Source: Hymenobacter ginkgonis (GTDB taxonomy: Bacteria; Bacteroidota; Bacteroidia; Cytophagales; Hymenobacteraceae). From it: a stretch of DNA of 64,000 bases. The notes below the pieces were generated by a model. That model saw only the letters and a program-made list of their open reading frames with translations. It was not told the DNA's origin and did not search any database. Both the position numbers and the translations under genes were made by a program. Positions 1 through 9,454 of the stretch are shown here, one piece after another. Where the stretch lies: NCBI RefSeq assembly GCF_009755225.1, contig NZ_WQKZ01000003.1, forward strand, positions 62,001 to 126,000, in the 5' to 3' direction. Every line of letters begins with the position of its first letter. The stretch's first letter is position 1.

Positions 1-1
1 T

Positions 2-589
2 ATGGCGTTCGACTACGGCTATTTGCGGCGGCTGCTCACCGGCATTGGCGAAACGGTAGGCGAAGACAAAGAACTAGACTTCCGCATCGCCCGCGACCAG
101 CAAAAAATCGCTTACCTCAGCGATATGTACGTCTACGACGAAAAGATTGAGAATGCGCAGGTTTTCACCCAGCAGCGCACGCGCTGGCTGGCTTCGCAAT
201 ACGAGTTTCTAAAGAAGTACGCCGCCGAAGGGGTAAGGCAATTAGTCCGCCACGGCAACATCGAGTTTTTTCATAAATCACTGCAGACTTTTTTGGTGCC
301 CCGCAGCCTACTTATGGGCATTTTGGGCGTGTTTTTTCTGCTGTCGTTGGTACTGCCCTTTGGGCCATCCGTGGCATTTTGGGCGGGGCTGCTAGTGCTG
401 CTAGCAGCAGCTCTGGGCATTGCGTTGCCCGCCCGGCTCTACAACCGCCAATTGCTGGCGGCATTGGTTCGATTGCCCTACGCCATCTGGTGTATGTGCT
501 TGGCTATGTTTCGGATAAACCAAACGAAGACTTCCTTTTTGGCTACCCCCCACCGGGCGCATCACCCCATTGTGCCAGTTAAAAACTAA
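2..589 (+). CDS. Glycosyltransferase family 2, C-terminal part (5' end outside window)
   Basis: This is the C-terminal part of a processive-type GT2 glycosyltransferase; the first codons lie before the window. The visible part begins in the catalytic domain: the DKELDFRIAR segment matches the ED acceptor-site region, and QRTRWLASQ near residue 58 is the Q-x-x-R-W signature of membrane GT2 enzymes. Three hydrophobic segments follow at about residues 103-121, 124-144 and 152-171, so the enzyme is an inner-membrane protein. It heads a co-directional exopolysaccharide gene set. By family it transfers sugars from nucleotide-sugar donors; its substrate cannot be read from the sequence. Confidence 0.85.
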   Translation: MAFDYGYLRRLLTGIGETVGEDKELDFRIARDQQKIAYLSDMYVYDEKIENAQVFTQQRTRWLASQYEFLKKYAAEGVRQLVRHGNIEFFHKSLQTFLVPRSLLMGILGVFFLLSLVLPFGPSVAFWAGLLVLLAAALGIALPARLYNRQLLAALVRLPYAIWCMCLAMFRINQTKTSFLATPHRAHHPIVPVKN

Positions 590-597
590 CGCCCGAT

Positions 598-687
598 ATG
601 CCTTTCGAAATAATTACGGTGCCCGTTGTGCTGTGCCTCGTACTTGGTATTTTAAGTGGCTTAAAAGCCCGCAAAAGTCGCATTTAA
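598..687 (+). CDS. Possible 29-residue membrane microprotein
   Basis: An ATG frame of 29 codons lies between two GT2 genes, starting 8 bases after the upstream stop and ending 13 bases before the next start. The product would have a hydrophobic stretch (VPVVLCLVLGILSGL) followed by a basic tail (KARKSRI), which is the layout of a single-span membrane microprotein. No homologue is recognised. The tight spacing and the good hydrophobic-then-basic pattern are the only support, and the frame could be chance. Confidence 0.3.
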   Translation: MPFEIITVPVVLCLVLGILSGLKARKSRI

Positions 688-700
688 TTCTTGCTTGCGT

Positions 701-1894
701 ATGAGTTATTTTATCTACTTATTTTGGTCGGCGGCGGCTATAGTTGGGTACACTTACCTAGGCTACGCGGTAGTGGTATGGCTGTGGGCCAAAATAGTGG
801 CTCGCACGCGCCGGCCGCTGGCGTTGCAACCCTTCGAACCTACCGTAACGCTGGTGGTACCGGCTTACAACGAAGCTTCCATCTTAGAAGCTAAAATTGC
901 GAATTGCACGGCCCTCGACTACCCAGCCGATAAGCTAAAGCTGCTTTTCATCACCGATGGCTCGACCGACCACTCGGGCCAGGTATTAGCGCGGCACCCG
1001 CGCATCGAGCACCTACACTCGCCCTTCCGAGGCGGCAAATCCATGGCCGAAAACCGGGCCATGGAGTTCGTTACAACGCCCTACGTCATCTTCACCGATT
1101 GCAACACCAACCTCAACCCGGCGGCGGTGCGCGAGATGGTGAAGCACTACCAAGACCCAAAAGTTGGCGCAGTTTCGGGCGAGAAAAAGATTGAGCGTAC
1201 TGCTTCCACCTCGGGCGCCGGCGAGGGAATTTACTGGAAGTACGAGTCCTTTCTCAAGCGCTGCGATTCGAATATTTACAGCTTGATGGGCGCTGCTGGC
1301 GAGTTAGTGTCCTTCCGCTCACATCTATTTCTACCGCTCGAATCCGACACCATTCTGGACGACTTTGTACAGTCGCTACGCATTGTCCACCAAGGTTATC
1401 GGGTAGTGTACGAGCCCAAGGCTTATGCCACTGAGCAGCCATCAGTGTCATTGCCCGACGAGCTAGAGCGCAAAATCCGCATCTGCGCGGGCGGCTGGCA
1501 AGCCATGAGCCGCCTCACGGCGCTACTCAACCCGCTGCGGCAGCCCGTGGTAACTTTTCTGTACGTGTCGCACCGCGTGCTACGCTGGAGCCTGGCCCCG
1601 TTGGCCTTGACAATGTTGCTGCTGCTGAGCCTAGTGCTGGCGGTGAGGGTAGGGGGCTTTTACTGGTTAGCCCTCGCAGCGCAGGTGGCCTTTTATTTGG
1701 CCGCCGGGCGCGAGTGGCAAGCGGCTAGCCAAGGCCGTAGCCAGCCGCTTTTTGTAGTGCCACTTTTCTTTACGCTGATGAACGTGGCAGTTTTTATGGG
1801 TTTTTGGCGCTTCCTGCGCAAAGCTCAGCCCGCAGCTTGGGCCAAAGCCAGCCGCTTACCAGAAGTGCTAAGCACCTTGTCCGAAACGGCCTGA
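701..1894 (+). CDS. Membrane-bound glycosyltransferase family 2
   Basis: A 397-residue GT2 enzyme of the poly-N-acetylglucosamine/cellulose-synthase-like type. An N-terminal membrane segment (about residues 3-28) precedes a GT-A domain with LVVPAYNEAS, the nucleotide-binding FITDGSTDHSG and a FTDCNTN segment at the DxD position. The region ILDDFV and the later KIRICAGGWQAM correspond to the acceptor and product-binding motifs of processive GT2 enzymes. At least two hydrophobic segments close the protein (about 295-345 and 350-370). ATG 701 is preferred over an in-frame TTG at 695. It probably builds part of the exopolysaccharide made by the neighbouring genes; linkage and sugar are unknown. 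Confidence 0.88.
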   Translation: MSYFIYLFWSAAAIVGYTYLGYAVVVWLWAKIVARTRRPLALQPFEPTVTLVVPAYNEASILEAKIANCTALDYPADKLKLLFITDGSTDHSGQVLARHPRIEHLHSPFRGGKSMAENRAMEFVTTPYVIFTDCNTNLNPAAVREMVKHYQDPKVGAVSGEKKIERTASTSGAGEGIYWKYESFLKRCDSNIYSLMGAAGELVSFRSHLFLPLESDTILDDFVQSLRIVHQGYRVVYEPKAYATEQPSVSLPDELERKIRICAGGWQAMSRLTALLNPLRQPVVTFLYVSHRVLRWSLAPLALTMLLLLSLVLAVRVGGFYWLALAAQVAFYLAAGREWQAASQGRSQPLFVVPLFFTLMNVAVFMGFWRFLRKAQPAAWAKASRLPEVLSTLSETA

Positions 1895-1952
1895 TGCTGT
1901 GGCAAGCAACCGCTCTGATGTTCGATTGAATGTAGCTAAGGAGTAGTTCATT

Positions 1953-2837
1953 ATGAGAGTAGCTCATCTAATTATGGTGCATAAAAATCCAGCGCAGGTG
2001 CACCGCTTGCTTACCGCATTGGCGCACGAAAGCTTCGATTTTTATGTGCACGTTGACAGTAGCGTGGACATCAGCGAGTATCACTCGCTGCTTCACTTGC
2101 CGCGCGTGCAGTTCACCAAGCGTCGGTTTGCCATGCGCTGGGCTTCGTACCGGTTCACGAGCGCCATTTTTGAATGCGTACGCGACATTTTGTTGAGTGG
2201 CATTAAATACGATTTTATTAACCTGCTAAGCGGGCAAGACTACCCCATTAAACCAGCCGAAACTATTTACCAGTTTTTGGCGAATCACCAGGGATATTCC
2301 TTCCTGTCGTTTGAGGGAGAGGATTCGGCTTGGTGGCAGCACGCGCGCACCCGCATCGAGCAGTATCACACTACTTACTTCAAATTCAGGGGCCAGTATA
2401 TCTTGCAAAACATCCTGAATAGCCTGCTGCCTAAGCGCCAGTTTCCGTTGCCCTATGATTTATACGGCGGCTCCGACGGCTCGTGGTGGACTATGACAGC
2501 TGAATGCGCAGCTTACCTCGTCGATTTTATAGATAGGCATTCTAAGCTGCGCATTTTTAGCTTGTTTACCTGGGGTTCTGACGAATTCTTAGTGGCCACT
2601 ATTCTGATGAACTCGCCCTTCAAAGCCAGCATTATTAATGAAAACTACCGTTATATCGACTGGTCGGAAGGGGCCGCAAACCCAAAAACGCTGACCGTGG
2701 ATGATTTCGGCAAACTTGCCCAAGCGCATAAGCTTTTTGCCCGAAAATTTGATGTTACGCGCGACGCTCATATCCTCAATTTGATTGACCAAGCTCTAAT
2801 AAGGCAGCAGCCCCGCCGCGTGGCCGCCCGCCGCTAG
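1953..2837 (+). CDS. Core-2/I-branching-type beta-N-acetylglucosaminyltransferase (GT14)
   Basis: A 294-residue protein of the Branch family (GT14). The opening MRVAHLIMVHKNPAQVHRLL, the FYVHVDSS segment and the NLLSGQDYPI segment near residue 90 are characteristic of bacterial members. Later conserved elements are GSDGSWW and the WGSDEF segment, which carries a likely catalytic acidic residue. There is no signal peptide, so it is probably cytosolic or peripheral at the inner membrane. In bacteria such enzymes add branch residues to capsule or exopolysaccharide repeat units. Codon use is somewhat more AT-rich than in the genes around it, as is common in polysaccharide clusters. Confidence 0.85.
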   Translation: MRVAHLIMVHKNPAQVHRLLTALAHESFDFYVHVDSSVDISEYHSLLHLPRVQFTKRRFAMRWASYRFTSAIFECVRDILLSGIKYDFINLLSGQDYPIKPAETIYQFLANHQGYSFLSFEGEDSAWWQHARTRIEQYHTTYFKFRGQYILQNILNSLLPKRQFPLPYDLYGGSDGSWWTMTAECAAYLVDFIDRHSKLRIFSLFTWGSDEFLVATILMNSPFKASIINENYRYIDWSEGAANPKTLTVDDFGKLAQAHKLFARKFDVTRDAHILNLIDQALIRQQPRRVAARR

Positions 2838-2912
2838 CCCTACCCCCTGCTCTAGGCCATAATAAGTCGTAAGGAAGCGCGGCTCCCTCATAATTAATTC
2901 ACTACACGTACT

Positions 2913-4199
2913 ATGGCATCTCTACTTTCAGGCCGCGACATTGTCGTGGTAGGTCAGCAGCCCTGGGATACTCAACTAGGCAGCAACTGCAAGGATATCG
3001 CCCTCGAATTCAGCCGCAACAATCGGGTACTTTACGTCAATTCGCCCCTCGACCGCAATACCCTGCTGCGGCACCGCCGCACTGCCGCGGTGCAAAGCCG
3101 CCTGCGCGTAATACGTGGTGAAACCGACGGCATCGAGCTGATAAGCAATAACCTGTGGGTAGTAAACCCAGGCGAGATAGTAGAGTCCATCAACTGGCTG
3201 CCTGCTTCTGGCCTCTACTCCATGCTCAATAAGCTCAATAACCGGCGGTTTGCTAAGTCCATCCAAAAGGCAATTGAAAAGCTGAATTTCACGAACGTCA
3301 TCTTATTTAACGACAACGATATTTTCCGCAGCTTTCATTTGAAAGAACTGCTGAGCCCTGACGTAAGTATTTATTACTCGCGCGATTTTATTTTGGCTGG
3401 CGGCTATTGGAAAAAGCACGGCGAGCAGCTCGAGCCACAACTCATTGCCAAAAGCGATGTGTGCGTAGCCAATTCGAGCTACCTCGCTACTTATTGCAAA
3501 CTCTACAACCCGCGTGGGTACGATGTAGGCCAAGGCTGCGACCTGACTTTGGCGCAGGAAGCGCAGGACGCCCCTTGCCCAACTGATTTGCAGCGAATCA
3601 CGGGCCCCCTTATTGGCTACGTGGGGGCGCTCGTTAGTTCGCGCCTCGACCTAGAAGTGCTGCGCTACCTCAGCGAACAGCGGCCCGATTGGAGCATTGT
3701 CTTGATTGGGCCTGAGGATGAAGAGTTCACGAACAGCCAGTTGCATAGCCTTCCCAACGTGCACTTCTTAGGCATGAAAGCGCCGGGCGAATTGCCGGCC
3801 TACGTACGGCACTTCGATGTGTGCCTGAACCCCCAACGCCTGAACTTACTTACCATCGGTAATTATCCCCGCAAAGTAGACGAATACCTGGCGCTAGGCA
3901 AGCCCGTGGTTGCCACCCGCACCGAGGCGATGAGCAGCTTCGAGGAATACGTGTATTTAGCCGATAACAAAGAAGATTATGTGCACTTGATTGCCTTGGC
4001 GCTGACGCAAACCGGCCCCAATTGGCAGCAGCAGCGCCGAGATTTTGCCGCTACGCACACCTGGGAAAATAGCGTGGCGAAGATTTACCAAGCGGTGTTA
4101 GATTTCTATGCGCAACGCCGGGCCGACCGGCAGCGCACAGCGCAGCGGCGGCAATCCGCCAGCCCCGAAAATGAAGCATCTTTAGTGGTTTCGATATGA
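2913..4199 (+). CDS. Glycosyltransferase, GT4-like (GT-B fold)
   Basis: A 428-residue GT-B glycosyltransferase. The N-terminal domain opens with DIVVVGQQPWDTQLGSNCKD, typical of TuaH/WcaK-like exopolysaccharide glycosyltransferases. The C-terminal donor-binding domain contains GPLIGYVGAL, the WSIVLIGPEDE strand and NVHFLGMK. The KVDEYLALGKPVVATRTEAM segment is the E-x7-E-like motif region of GT4 enzymes. The tail is basic and Gln/Arg-rich. Its last codons overlap the flippase start in an ATGA overlap at 4196-4199, so the two are probably translationally coupled. Donor sugar unknown. Confidence 0.87.
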   Translation: MASLLSGRDIVVVGQQPWDTQLGSNCKDIALEFSRNNRVLYVNSPLDRNTLLRHRRTAAVQSRLRVIRGETDGIELISNNLWVVNPGEIVESINWLPASGLYSMLNKLNNRRFAKSIQKAIEKLNFTNVILFNDNDIFRSFHLKELLSPDVSIYYSRDFILAGGYWKKHGEQLEPQLIAKSDVCVANSSYLATYCKLYNPRGYDVGQGCDLTLAQEAQDAPCPTDLQRITGPLIGYVGALVSSRLDLEVLRYLSEQRPDWSIVLIGPEDEEFTNSQLHSLPNVHFLGMKAPGELPAYVRHFDVCLNPQRLNLLTIGNYPRKVDEYLALGKPVVATRTEAMSSFEEYVYLADNKEDYVHLIALALTQTGPNWQQQRRDFAATHTWENSVAKIYQAVLDFYAQRRADRQRTAQRRQSASPENEASLVVSI

Positions 4200-5581
4200 G
4201 GGCGATTCTGCGAAACCGGCATTTCCTGTCCTTGACAGGCAATGGGGTTATGGCGGTATTTAGTGTGCTGACGTACAGTATACTATATCGTTTTATGTCG
4301 GAGGCGGATACGGGCAACTGGATATTTTTCCAATTCGCCTTTCTGCTGCTTGATACTTTTCGAACGGGCTTGCTGCAAACGGCCGTTATTAAATTTTATG
4401 CTGGGGCCGACGAGGCCCGCCGCCTAAGCGTAGCTGGCTCGGCCTGGTACATTGGCTTGGTTATAACGGGCCTATTTCTGGTGATTAACTTGGTGTGCTT
4501 GCTATTTGCCAGCTATTTCACCGACTCGGGGGTATTAATTCTGCTAAAGTGGTTTGGCCTAAGCCTGGCCGTGACGCTGCCCTTCAACGTGAGCATCTGG
4601 ATACTACAAGCTGAAGAGCGCTTCGACCGGATACTCTACATCCGGCTGCTCAATCAGGGGTCGTTTATCATCCTGGTATTTGCCCTATACCTGCTGCACG
4701 ACGTTACGCTGACGCATATCATCTGCGCCTTCATTGCTAGTTCGCTACTTACTAGCACCGTAGCAGTAGGTGCCGGCTGGGCTCGCTTGGCCGCTCTAAA
4801 AAACCGCACAAGCAGCGTAATCCGAGAGATTTTTCACTTCGGTAAATACAGCTTCGGCACTTTTTTATGTTCCAACCTGCTGCGTAGCTCCGACACCTTT
4901 ATTATCAAGTTTATGCTGGGGCCCGCGGCGCTGGCGGTGTATAATTTGCCGCAGCGATTGCTGGAAGTAATCGAGATTCCGCTGCGCAGCGGTTTAGCCA
5001 CGGCTATGCCCAGTATGTCGGCCGCTGTCAACCAGCAGCGCGACAATGAAGTGGTAGATATTCTGAAGAAGTATTCCGGGTTCCTAACGCTACTCTTCAT
5101 TCCTATCATGATAGGGGTGCTGGTGTTTGCTAATGTAATGGTGGGGCTAATTGGCGGGGGGAAATATGTGCACACCGAAGCCGCCAACATCTACCGCATC
5201 ATGATAGTGTGCTCGCTGCTTTTTCCACTGGAACGATTTCTGGGCGTTACCCTCGACATTATCGGTAAGCCGCAGCTGAACCTGCTGAAGGTGCTGCTAG
5301 CGCTGGGCACAAACGTAGTAGCCGACGTGGTCTGCATTCGGCTGACGCACAGCGTGTACGGTGCTGCCTGGGCTTCGACGTTTACGCTCGTAGTTAGCAC
5401 TATCTACGGCTATGTGGTGCTGCGTCGCTTCGTGCCCGTCAACTTACAGGGTGTATGGGGGCTGGCTACCGAAGAAGTGCGGGCCCAACTGAATGCCCGT
5501 TTCCGAAAAACCAAGCCGGTAGTGGCACAAAAAATAGTAGCAACGCAAGAAAGCACCGTGTCAGATGCTGTTCACGTCTAG
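4196..5581 (+). CDS. Polysaccharide flippase, Wzx type (MOP superfamily)
   Basis: A 461-residue integral membrane protein with about 12 hydrophobic segments and no signal peptide, matching oligosaccharide flippases of the MOP/MATE superfamily. Recognisable features are the FLSLTGNGVMAVFSVLTYSI start, the FHFGKYSFGTFLCSNLLRSSD segment before the central helices and the LPQRLLEVIEIPLRSGLA loop. Such proteins flip lipid-linked repeat units to the periplasmic side. It overlaps the upstream glycosyltransferase by 4 bases and ends the left polysaccharide operon, just before a strong terminator hairpin. Confidence 0.87.
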   Translation: MRAILRNRHFLSLTGNGVMAVFSVLTYSILYRFMSEADTGNWIFFQFAFLLLDTFRTGLLQTAVIKFYAGADEARRLSVAGSAWYIGLVITGLFLVINLVCLLFASYFTDSGVLILLKWFGLSLAVTLPFNVSIWILQAEERFDRILYIRLLNQGSFIILVFALYLLHDVTLTHIICAFIASSLLTSTVAVGAGWARLAALKNRTSSVIREIFHFGKYSFGTFLCSNLLRSSDTFIIKFMLGPAALAVYNLPQRLLEVIEIPLRSGLATAMPSMSAAVNQQRDNEVVDILKKYSGFLTLLFIPIMIGVLVFANVMVGLIGGGKYVHTEAANIYRIMIVCSLLFPLERFLGVTLDIIGKPQLNLLKVLLALGTNVVADVVCIRLTHSVYGAAWASTFTLVVSTIYGYVVLRRFVPVNLQGVWGLATEEVRAQLNARFRKTKPVVAQKIVATQESTVSDAVHV

Positions 5582-5720
5582 GCCGCTTTTATGCTGGATG
5601 TGCTGCTGCCTCGACGTATAGGTAACTAAAATCCTGCATTCTCTACTCCGGAACGAGGCCAGGCGTCGGCTGCGGGCCGTTGCTAGCACCGCCAGCGGGG
5701 GGTAGGGGGTTAGTAATTCC

Positions 5721-5779
5721 GCAAGCAAAAGGCGCTAGCCGCCGGGCAGTATGCCCGGTAGCTAGCGCCTTTTGCTTGC
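5721..5779. terminator. Bidirectional terminator hairpin
   Basis: The arms 5721-5739 and 5761-5779 are a perfect 19-bp inverted repeat, with a further CCGGGCA/TGCCCGG stem inside. An A-run on one arm and the matching T-run on the other let it end transcription from both sides. It sits between the convergent flippase and the secreted glycosidase. Confidence 0.85.
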
Positions 5780-5794
5780 CCGACTACTAGTTGG

Positions 5795-8700
5795 TTAGTC
5801 GATGCGCACGAGCTTCTGGGTAAATACTTTCCCCGGCGTTATTAGCCGTATCAGGTACATGCCAACGGGCAGGGTAGCACTTTTAATGGTGAAGTGCTGG
5901 CTGGTGCCGGCCTCTAGCGAGCCCGCATACAGCTGGCTGATGAGCCGGTTTTGCACATCGTAAATGCCCAGTGTAGCAGCGCCGGCCTTTGCCAAACTGA
6001 AGCTAACCGTCGTCTGGTCGGTGAATGGGTTGGGGTATACAGCCAGGCCGGGGGGGGTAGGGCCTGCGGGGGTGGCCTCATCGCTGGCGCTAAGGGTAGT
6101 GTGCAGGCTGCTGGTTTCTGAGTTTGTGAGGGAGGTGGCACTACTCAGCGGCACCAAGTGGCTGCCGGCAATGGGCGCCTCAATTTGCCCGTTGGGGAGC
6201 GTCCAGGCTACCGACACAAAGTCGTCGCCGCCTTGCTCTTTGTGCAACACTTCTACGTAGTAGCGATGCCCGGCCAGCAGCGCCACTGGGGCCGATTGCT
6301 GGCTGGCAAATTTATCCCACTGGCGAAAGCCCGTGTAGCCGTCGGCTTTGGCAATCTGTATTTTGTGCGTGGGGTTGTCGTCGGTGCTAAGCCACAGTTG
6401 GCACACATCATCGCCCGAAATCCGAAACGTGTAGTTGCCATCCTGCGGCGCACAGATGTAGCCCCGAATACGCGCCCCGTAGTTATCGCCTATGTTGCGG
6501 CTGCTCTCTAATTGAAGCAGCGTAGCCGTTTGGTCGGGCGCGCGTTGGGTCGGAATGTCGTTTACCGACAAGCCATAGCTATTCTGCCACTGCTCCCACT
6601 GGATGGAGCCCGTGCCAGGGCACGAAGTAGCGGGGGTAGTAACCGCCGCGCTCGGGCCGGTGAGCACGAAAGTCGGCGTCTCGGTCACTGTCAGCTGAAG
6701 TTGGCCGCCCTGGGTGCGCACGCGGGTCACCTTCATATTGATTTGGCCCGCCTGCGGCTGGTAAATGCGCGCCGAATCGGTACCCACGTTGAGGGTGTAG
6801 GTAGCAGTGCGGCCCTTCTCGTCAGGAATTACCAGCGAATAAGCCGTTTGGTTGCCAGCGGTGTAGCGGTCCACCAGCGGGTCGTTGTTGAGGGTGCCCT
6901 GGTAGGCAAAATTGCCCAGCAACTGCGTGGTTTGGCGCAAAAAGTCGGCGGCGGGCTTGGGCGAGCGGTCAGCATTCACCAGCCCCATCGAGCTAAACTG
7001 CACCGCGCTATTGGGGTTGTCGTCGGCGAGTTGGTAGAAAAACGTGCGCTCTACCCCCCAGCGGGCGTACAGCAGCGCCGTGCGCAGCAGCCAGTCGGCC
7101 TGGGTTTGCAGCACCGATTTGCCGCCGACGGCAATAGCCTTAAGCGGGCTACCCTGGTTGGTGTCGTAGCCGGTTTCGGTTATCCAAACCGGCATATCGC
7201 GGGCGTACTGGTGAGCCATTTGCACAAAGCGCTGAGCCACCTGCGCGGCCTCCGATACTTCGGGGGCTGCTCCGCGGGTTGGGTTGCCGCTCTGCGACGA
7301 CTTCTCGTCGTTCGAGTACAGGTGGTAGTTAATGATATCCCAGCATAGGTTCACGCTACCGTCGGCCTTCAAGCCCCGGTACTGGCGGCACCAGTCTATC
7401 ATGCCGCGCACGTAGTCGGGGTTGGGCGACGCGATGCCGCCCATCACTACCTGCACGCTTGGGTCGGCGTTTTTCACGCCCACGCCGGCGCCCATCGTGT
7501 TCAGGTGGCCGTCGTAGAAAGCCGACAGGTTGGCGGCGTATTCGCGGCCGGTTTGGTAGGCCTTGCGGCCTTTCCACCACTTGTCGCGCTCGTTGTCGCA
7601 CTCGATGTATTTGATGTAGCCCAGGCCAATTTTAACCTGGTTCACGCCGTCGCCCGCCCAGCGCAGGCTTTGGTCTACGCGCAGCAGGTTGGCTGGCACG
7701 CCGGTGTTGTAGCCGTAGCGGGCAATGTACTGAAAGCCTACTTTGGCCTGTTCGATATACGACTTGGGGTCGGCAAAGTCCTTGCCGTAGCGTACGGGCA
7801 CATTTTCGGCGTCGCGCTGGTCGCTGGGGTAGGTGGCCAGCATCCAGTCGGGTAGGGTTTTCAAGCAGGCCAGCACCTCAATGCCCTCCTTTTTGCAGCG
7901 CTCGTACAGCACATCGTAGTTCCAGCCGCCGCTGTGCACGGGGTTGAATGTGTAGCCGCCCTCCGTCGATTCCAGCTTCTGCCAGTCCATGTAGTGCCGG
8001 ATGCCCGTGAAGTTCTTCACGCCCTTCAGCCGGGTCTCGTCGATTTCGCCGGGTTTGTCGGGGTTCTCCAAATCCCACTCGAAGGCGTTAACGCCCATTT
8101 CCTGGCCCAGTTTCACCTGCTTTTGGCGAGCCAGGGCGGCGGGGTCGGCTACGGCCAGCGGGGTGCCGGCCACGTAGCTGCCATATAGCTCCAGCTCGTT
8201 GGGGTAGGCCCACGACGCCGTGAGCACCAAGTAGCGAATATTGCTAATCTGCGAACTGAGCTTCTGATTAGCAGGGTTTTTGGGGTCGGGGCCCTGCCAC
8301 TGGCCGCCGCGTGCCCCGGTGAACGTAGCCACCGTAATCCGCTCCCACTTATCGGTGATGACCGACAACGTCATCGGGTTAGTGGGGTTGCTGACGCCGG
8401 GGTCGTACATGCGCAGGCTTTCCAGGCTGATAGCCTCGTCGGGCAGCAGGGGGTAATAGGCCTCGTACGGGTCAATCACCCGGCCCCAGCCGGGCGTAAT
8501 GCCCGTCGAAGTCGAGCCATCAAACAGACCAGCGATGTTGTTGCTCACGTTGGTGAGGCTGTACCAGCGCGTCGGGTCAATCGGAATTTTGCCACTGACA
8601 GTGGGGCCCGTTGGGGTAGGAGTAGGTAGGGGAGTAGGGGTAGGAGTTGGGATGGGGGTGGGGGTAGGCGTAGCGGCCGCTTGTACCACCAGGGTTTGCG

Positions 8701-9454
8701 ATACGCTAGCCGCTGCCAAAAACGAACTGCTACCCACCTGCGCGGCCGTAATGGTGGCCGTGCCCGCACTCACCACAGTGGCTTGCCACTGCCCGGTGCT
8801 AGTGGCTGCCACCGCCACCACACCCGCGTTGGACGAGGAGTAGGTAATGGGTGTGGCCGCGTTGGTGCTGCTCGCCGCCAGGGTAAAGGGCGCATCGCCC
8901 ACCGTGCGGGTCGCCAGCGACCCAAACGTGAGCACGGCCGGCACCAGCGCCGGCGGCGTAGGCGTGCTAGTGCCCGTAGCCTGGCCAAATACCTTGATTT
9001 TAACCGGAATATTGTTGCAGTACTTGTGGACGATAATGGCCTCAGCTGCCACCGGCGTGCTAATCACCAAGTCCACGTACTTGTTGTAGTCCGAGCCATC
9101 GAAACTGCCCAGATACGTTTGCTTACCCCCACTTACGGCGTAAAACGTAGCCGGCTGCAGCGGGAAAACCCCTTCGTAATCAAAAAGCGATAGCCGGGTG
9201 AGGAGCGTAGGCTTGGCCAGTTGCAGCGTCACATCGACGTAGCGAAAATTGCCGGGAAACCAGCTGTTTTGCACCAAGTTTTTCAGGTTGTCGTCGAGCC
9301 AGGGCGAATAATCTTGCCCCGTATCTACGCTTGGGGTAGCAGCGGTAATCTTAATCTGCTCCTCCGCTGAAGCGCTTTGGCCCAGTGCCGTGAGCGCCGA
9401 AAAAACGCTCAGCAACACGGCCAATAGTGGTATTTTAGGTAAATGGGCTGGCAT
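5795..9454 (-). CDS. Secreted multidomain glycoside hydrolase (clan GH-A) with PA14 and T9SS sorting domain
   Basis: A 1219-residue exported enzyme. Order of parts: Sec signal peptide (about 1-30); a discoidin-like module (30-155); a bacterial Ig-like domain (about 170-255); a Thr-Pro linker (about 258-283); a second discoidin-like region (290-420); a TIM-barrel glycosidase (about 435-880) with probable acid/base Glu in YIECDNERD and nucleophile Glu in VWITETGYD; a PA14 domain (about 940-1090) with the typical GNYTFRISGDD; and a C-terminal type IX secretion sorting domain starting at LAVYPNPF. Glycan specificity is unknown. Its position beside an exopolysaccharide cluster suggests processing or turnover of that polymer, as for PslG; that is inference. 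Confidence 0.86.
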   Translation of the reverse strand: MPAHLPKIPLLAVLLSVFSALTALGQSASAEEQIKITAATPSVDTGQDYSPWLDDNLKNLVQNSWFPGNFRYVDVTLQLAKPTLLTRLSLFDYEGVFPLQPATFYAVSGGKQTYLGSFDGSDYNKYVDLVISTPVAAEAIIVHKYCNNIPVKIKVFGQATGTSTPTPPALVPAVLTFGSLATRTVGDAPFTLAASSTNAATPITYSSSNAGVVAVAATSTGQWQATVVSAGTATITAAQVGSSSFLAAASVSQTLVVQAAATPTPTPIPTPTPTPLPTPTPTGPTVSGKIPIDPTRWYSLTNVSNNIAGLFDGSTSTGITPGWGRVIDPYEAYYPLLPDEAISLESLRMYDPGVSNPTNPMTLSVITDKWERITVATFTGARGGQWQGPDPKNPANQKLSSQISNIRYLVLTASWAYPNELELYGSYVAGTPLAVADPAALARQKQVKLGQEMGVNAFEWDLENPDKPGEIDETRLKGVKNFTGIRHYMDWQKLESTEGGYTFNPVHSGGWNYDVLYERCKKEGIEVLACLKTLPDWMLATYPSDQRDAENVPVRYGKDFADPKSYIEQAKVGFQYIARYGYNTGVPANLLRVDQSLRWAGDGVNQVKIGLGYIKYIECDNERDKWWKGRKAYQTGREYAANLSAFYDGHLNTMGAGVGVKNADPSVQVVMGGIASPNPDYVRGMIDWCRQYRGLKADGSVNLCWDIINYHLYSNDEKSSQSGNPTRGAAPEVSEAAQVAQRFVQMAHQYARDMPVWITETGYDTNQGSPLKAIAVGGKSVLQTQADWLLRTALLYARWGVERTFFYQLADDNPNSAVQFSSMGLVNADRSPKPAADFLRQTTQLLGNFAYQGTLNNDPLVDRYTAGNQTAYSLVIPDEKGRTATYTLNVGTDSARIYQPQAGQINMKVTRVRTQGGQLQLTVTETPTFVLTGPSAAVTTPATSCPGTGSIQWEQWQNSYGLSVNDIPTQRAPDQTATLLQLESSRNIGDNYGARIRGYICAPQDGNYTFRISGDDVCQLWLSTDDNPTHKIQIAKADGYTGFRQWDKFASQQSAPVALLAGHRYYVEVLHKEQGGDDFVSVAWTLPNGQIEAPIAGSHLVPLSSATSLTNSETSSLHTTLSASDEATPAGPTPPGLAVYPNPFTDQTTVSFSLAKAGAATLGIYDVQNRLISQLYAGSLEAGTSQHFTIKSATLPVGMYLIRLITPGKVFTQKLVRID
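8611..8670. repeat. GGGGTAGG-type tandem repeat encoding a Thr-Pro linker
   Basis: About 60 bases made of degenerate G(3-5)TAGG units. Read on the minus strand they encode alternating Pro and Thr codons of the linker between the Ig-like domain and the second discoidin-like region of the glycosidase. Length variation by slippage is likely here. Confidence 0.75.

Noticed and set aside
6512-7348. Long open frame on the + strand inside the secreted glycosidase
   Set aside because: It is antisense to clear glycosidase motifs, is Arg-rich and low in complexity, and has no domain pattern. High GC content keeps such frames open.
8611-8670. CRISPR-like or minisatellite array
   Set aside because: The repeated word encodes the Thr-Pro linker of the glycosidase; there are no spacers or constant repeat length.
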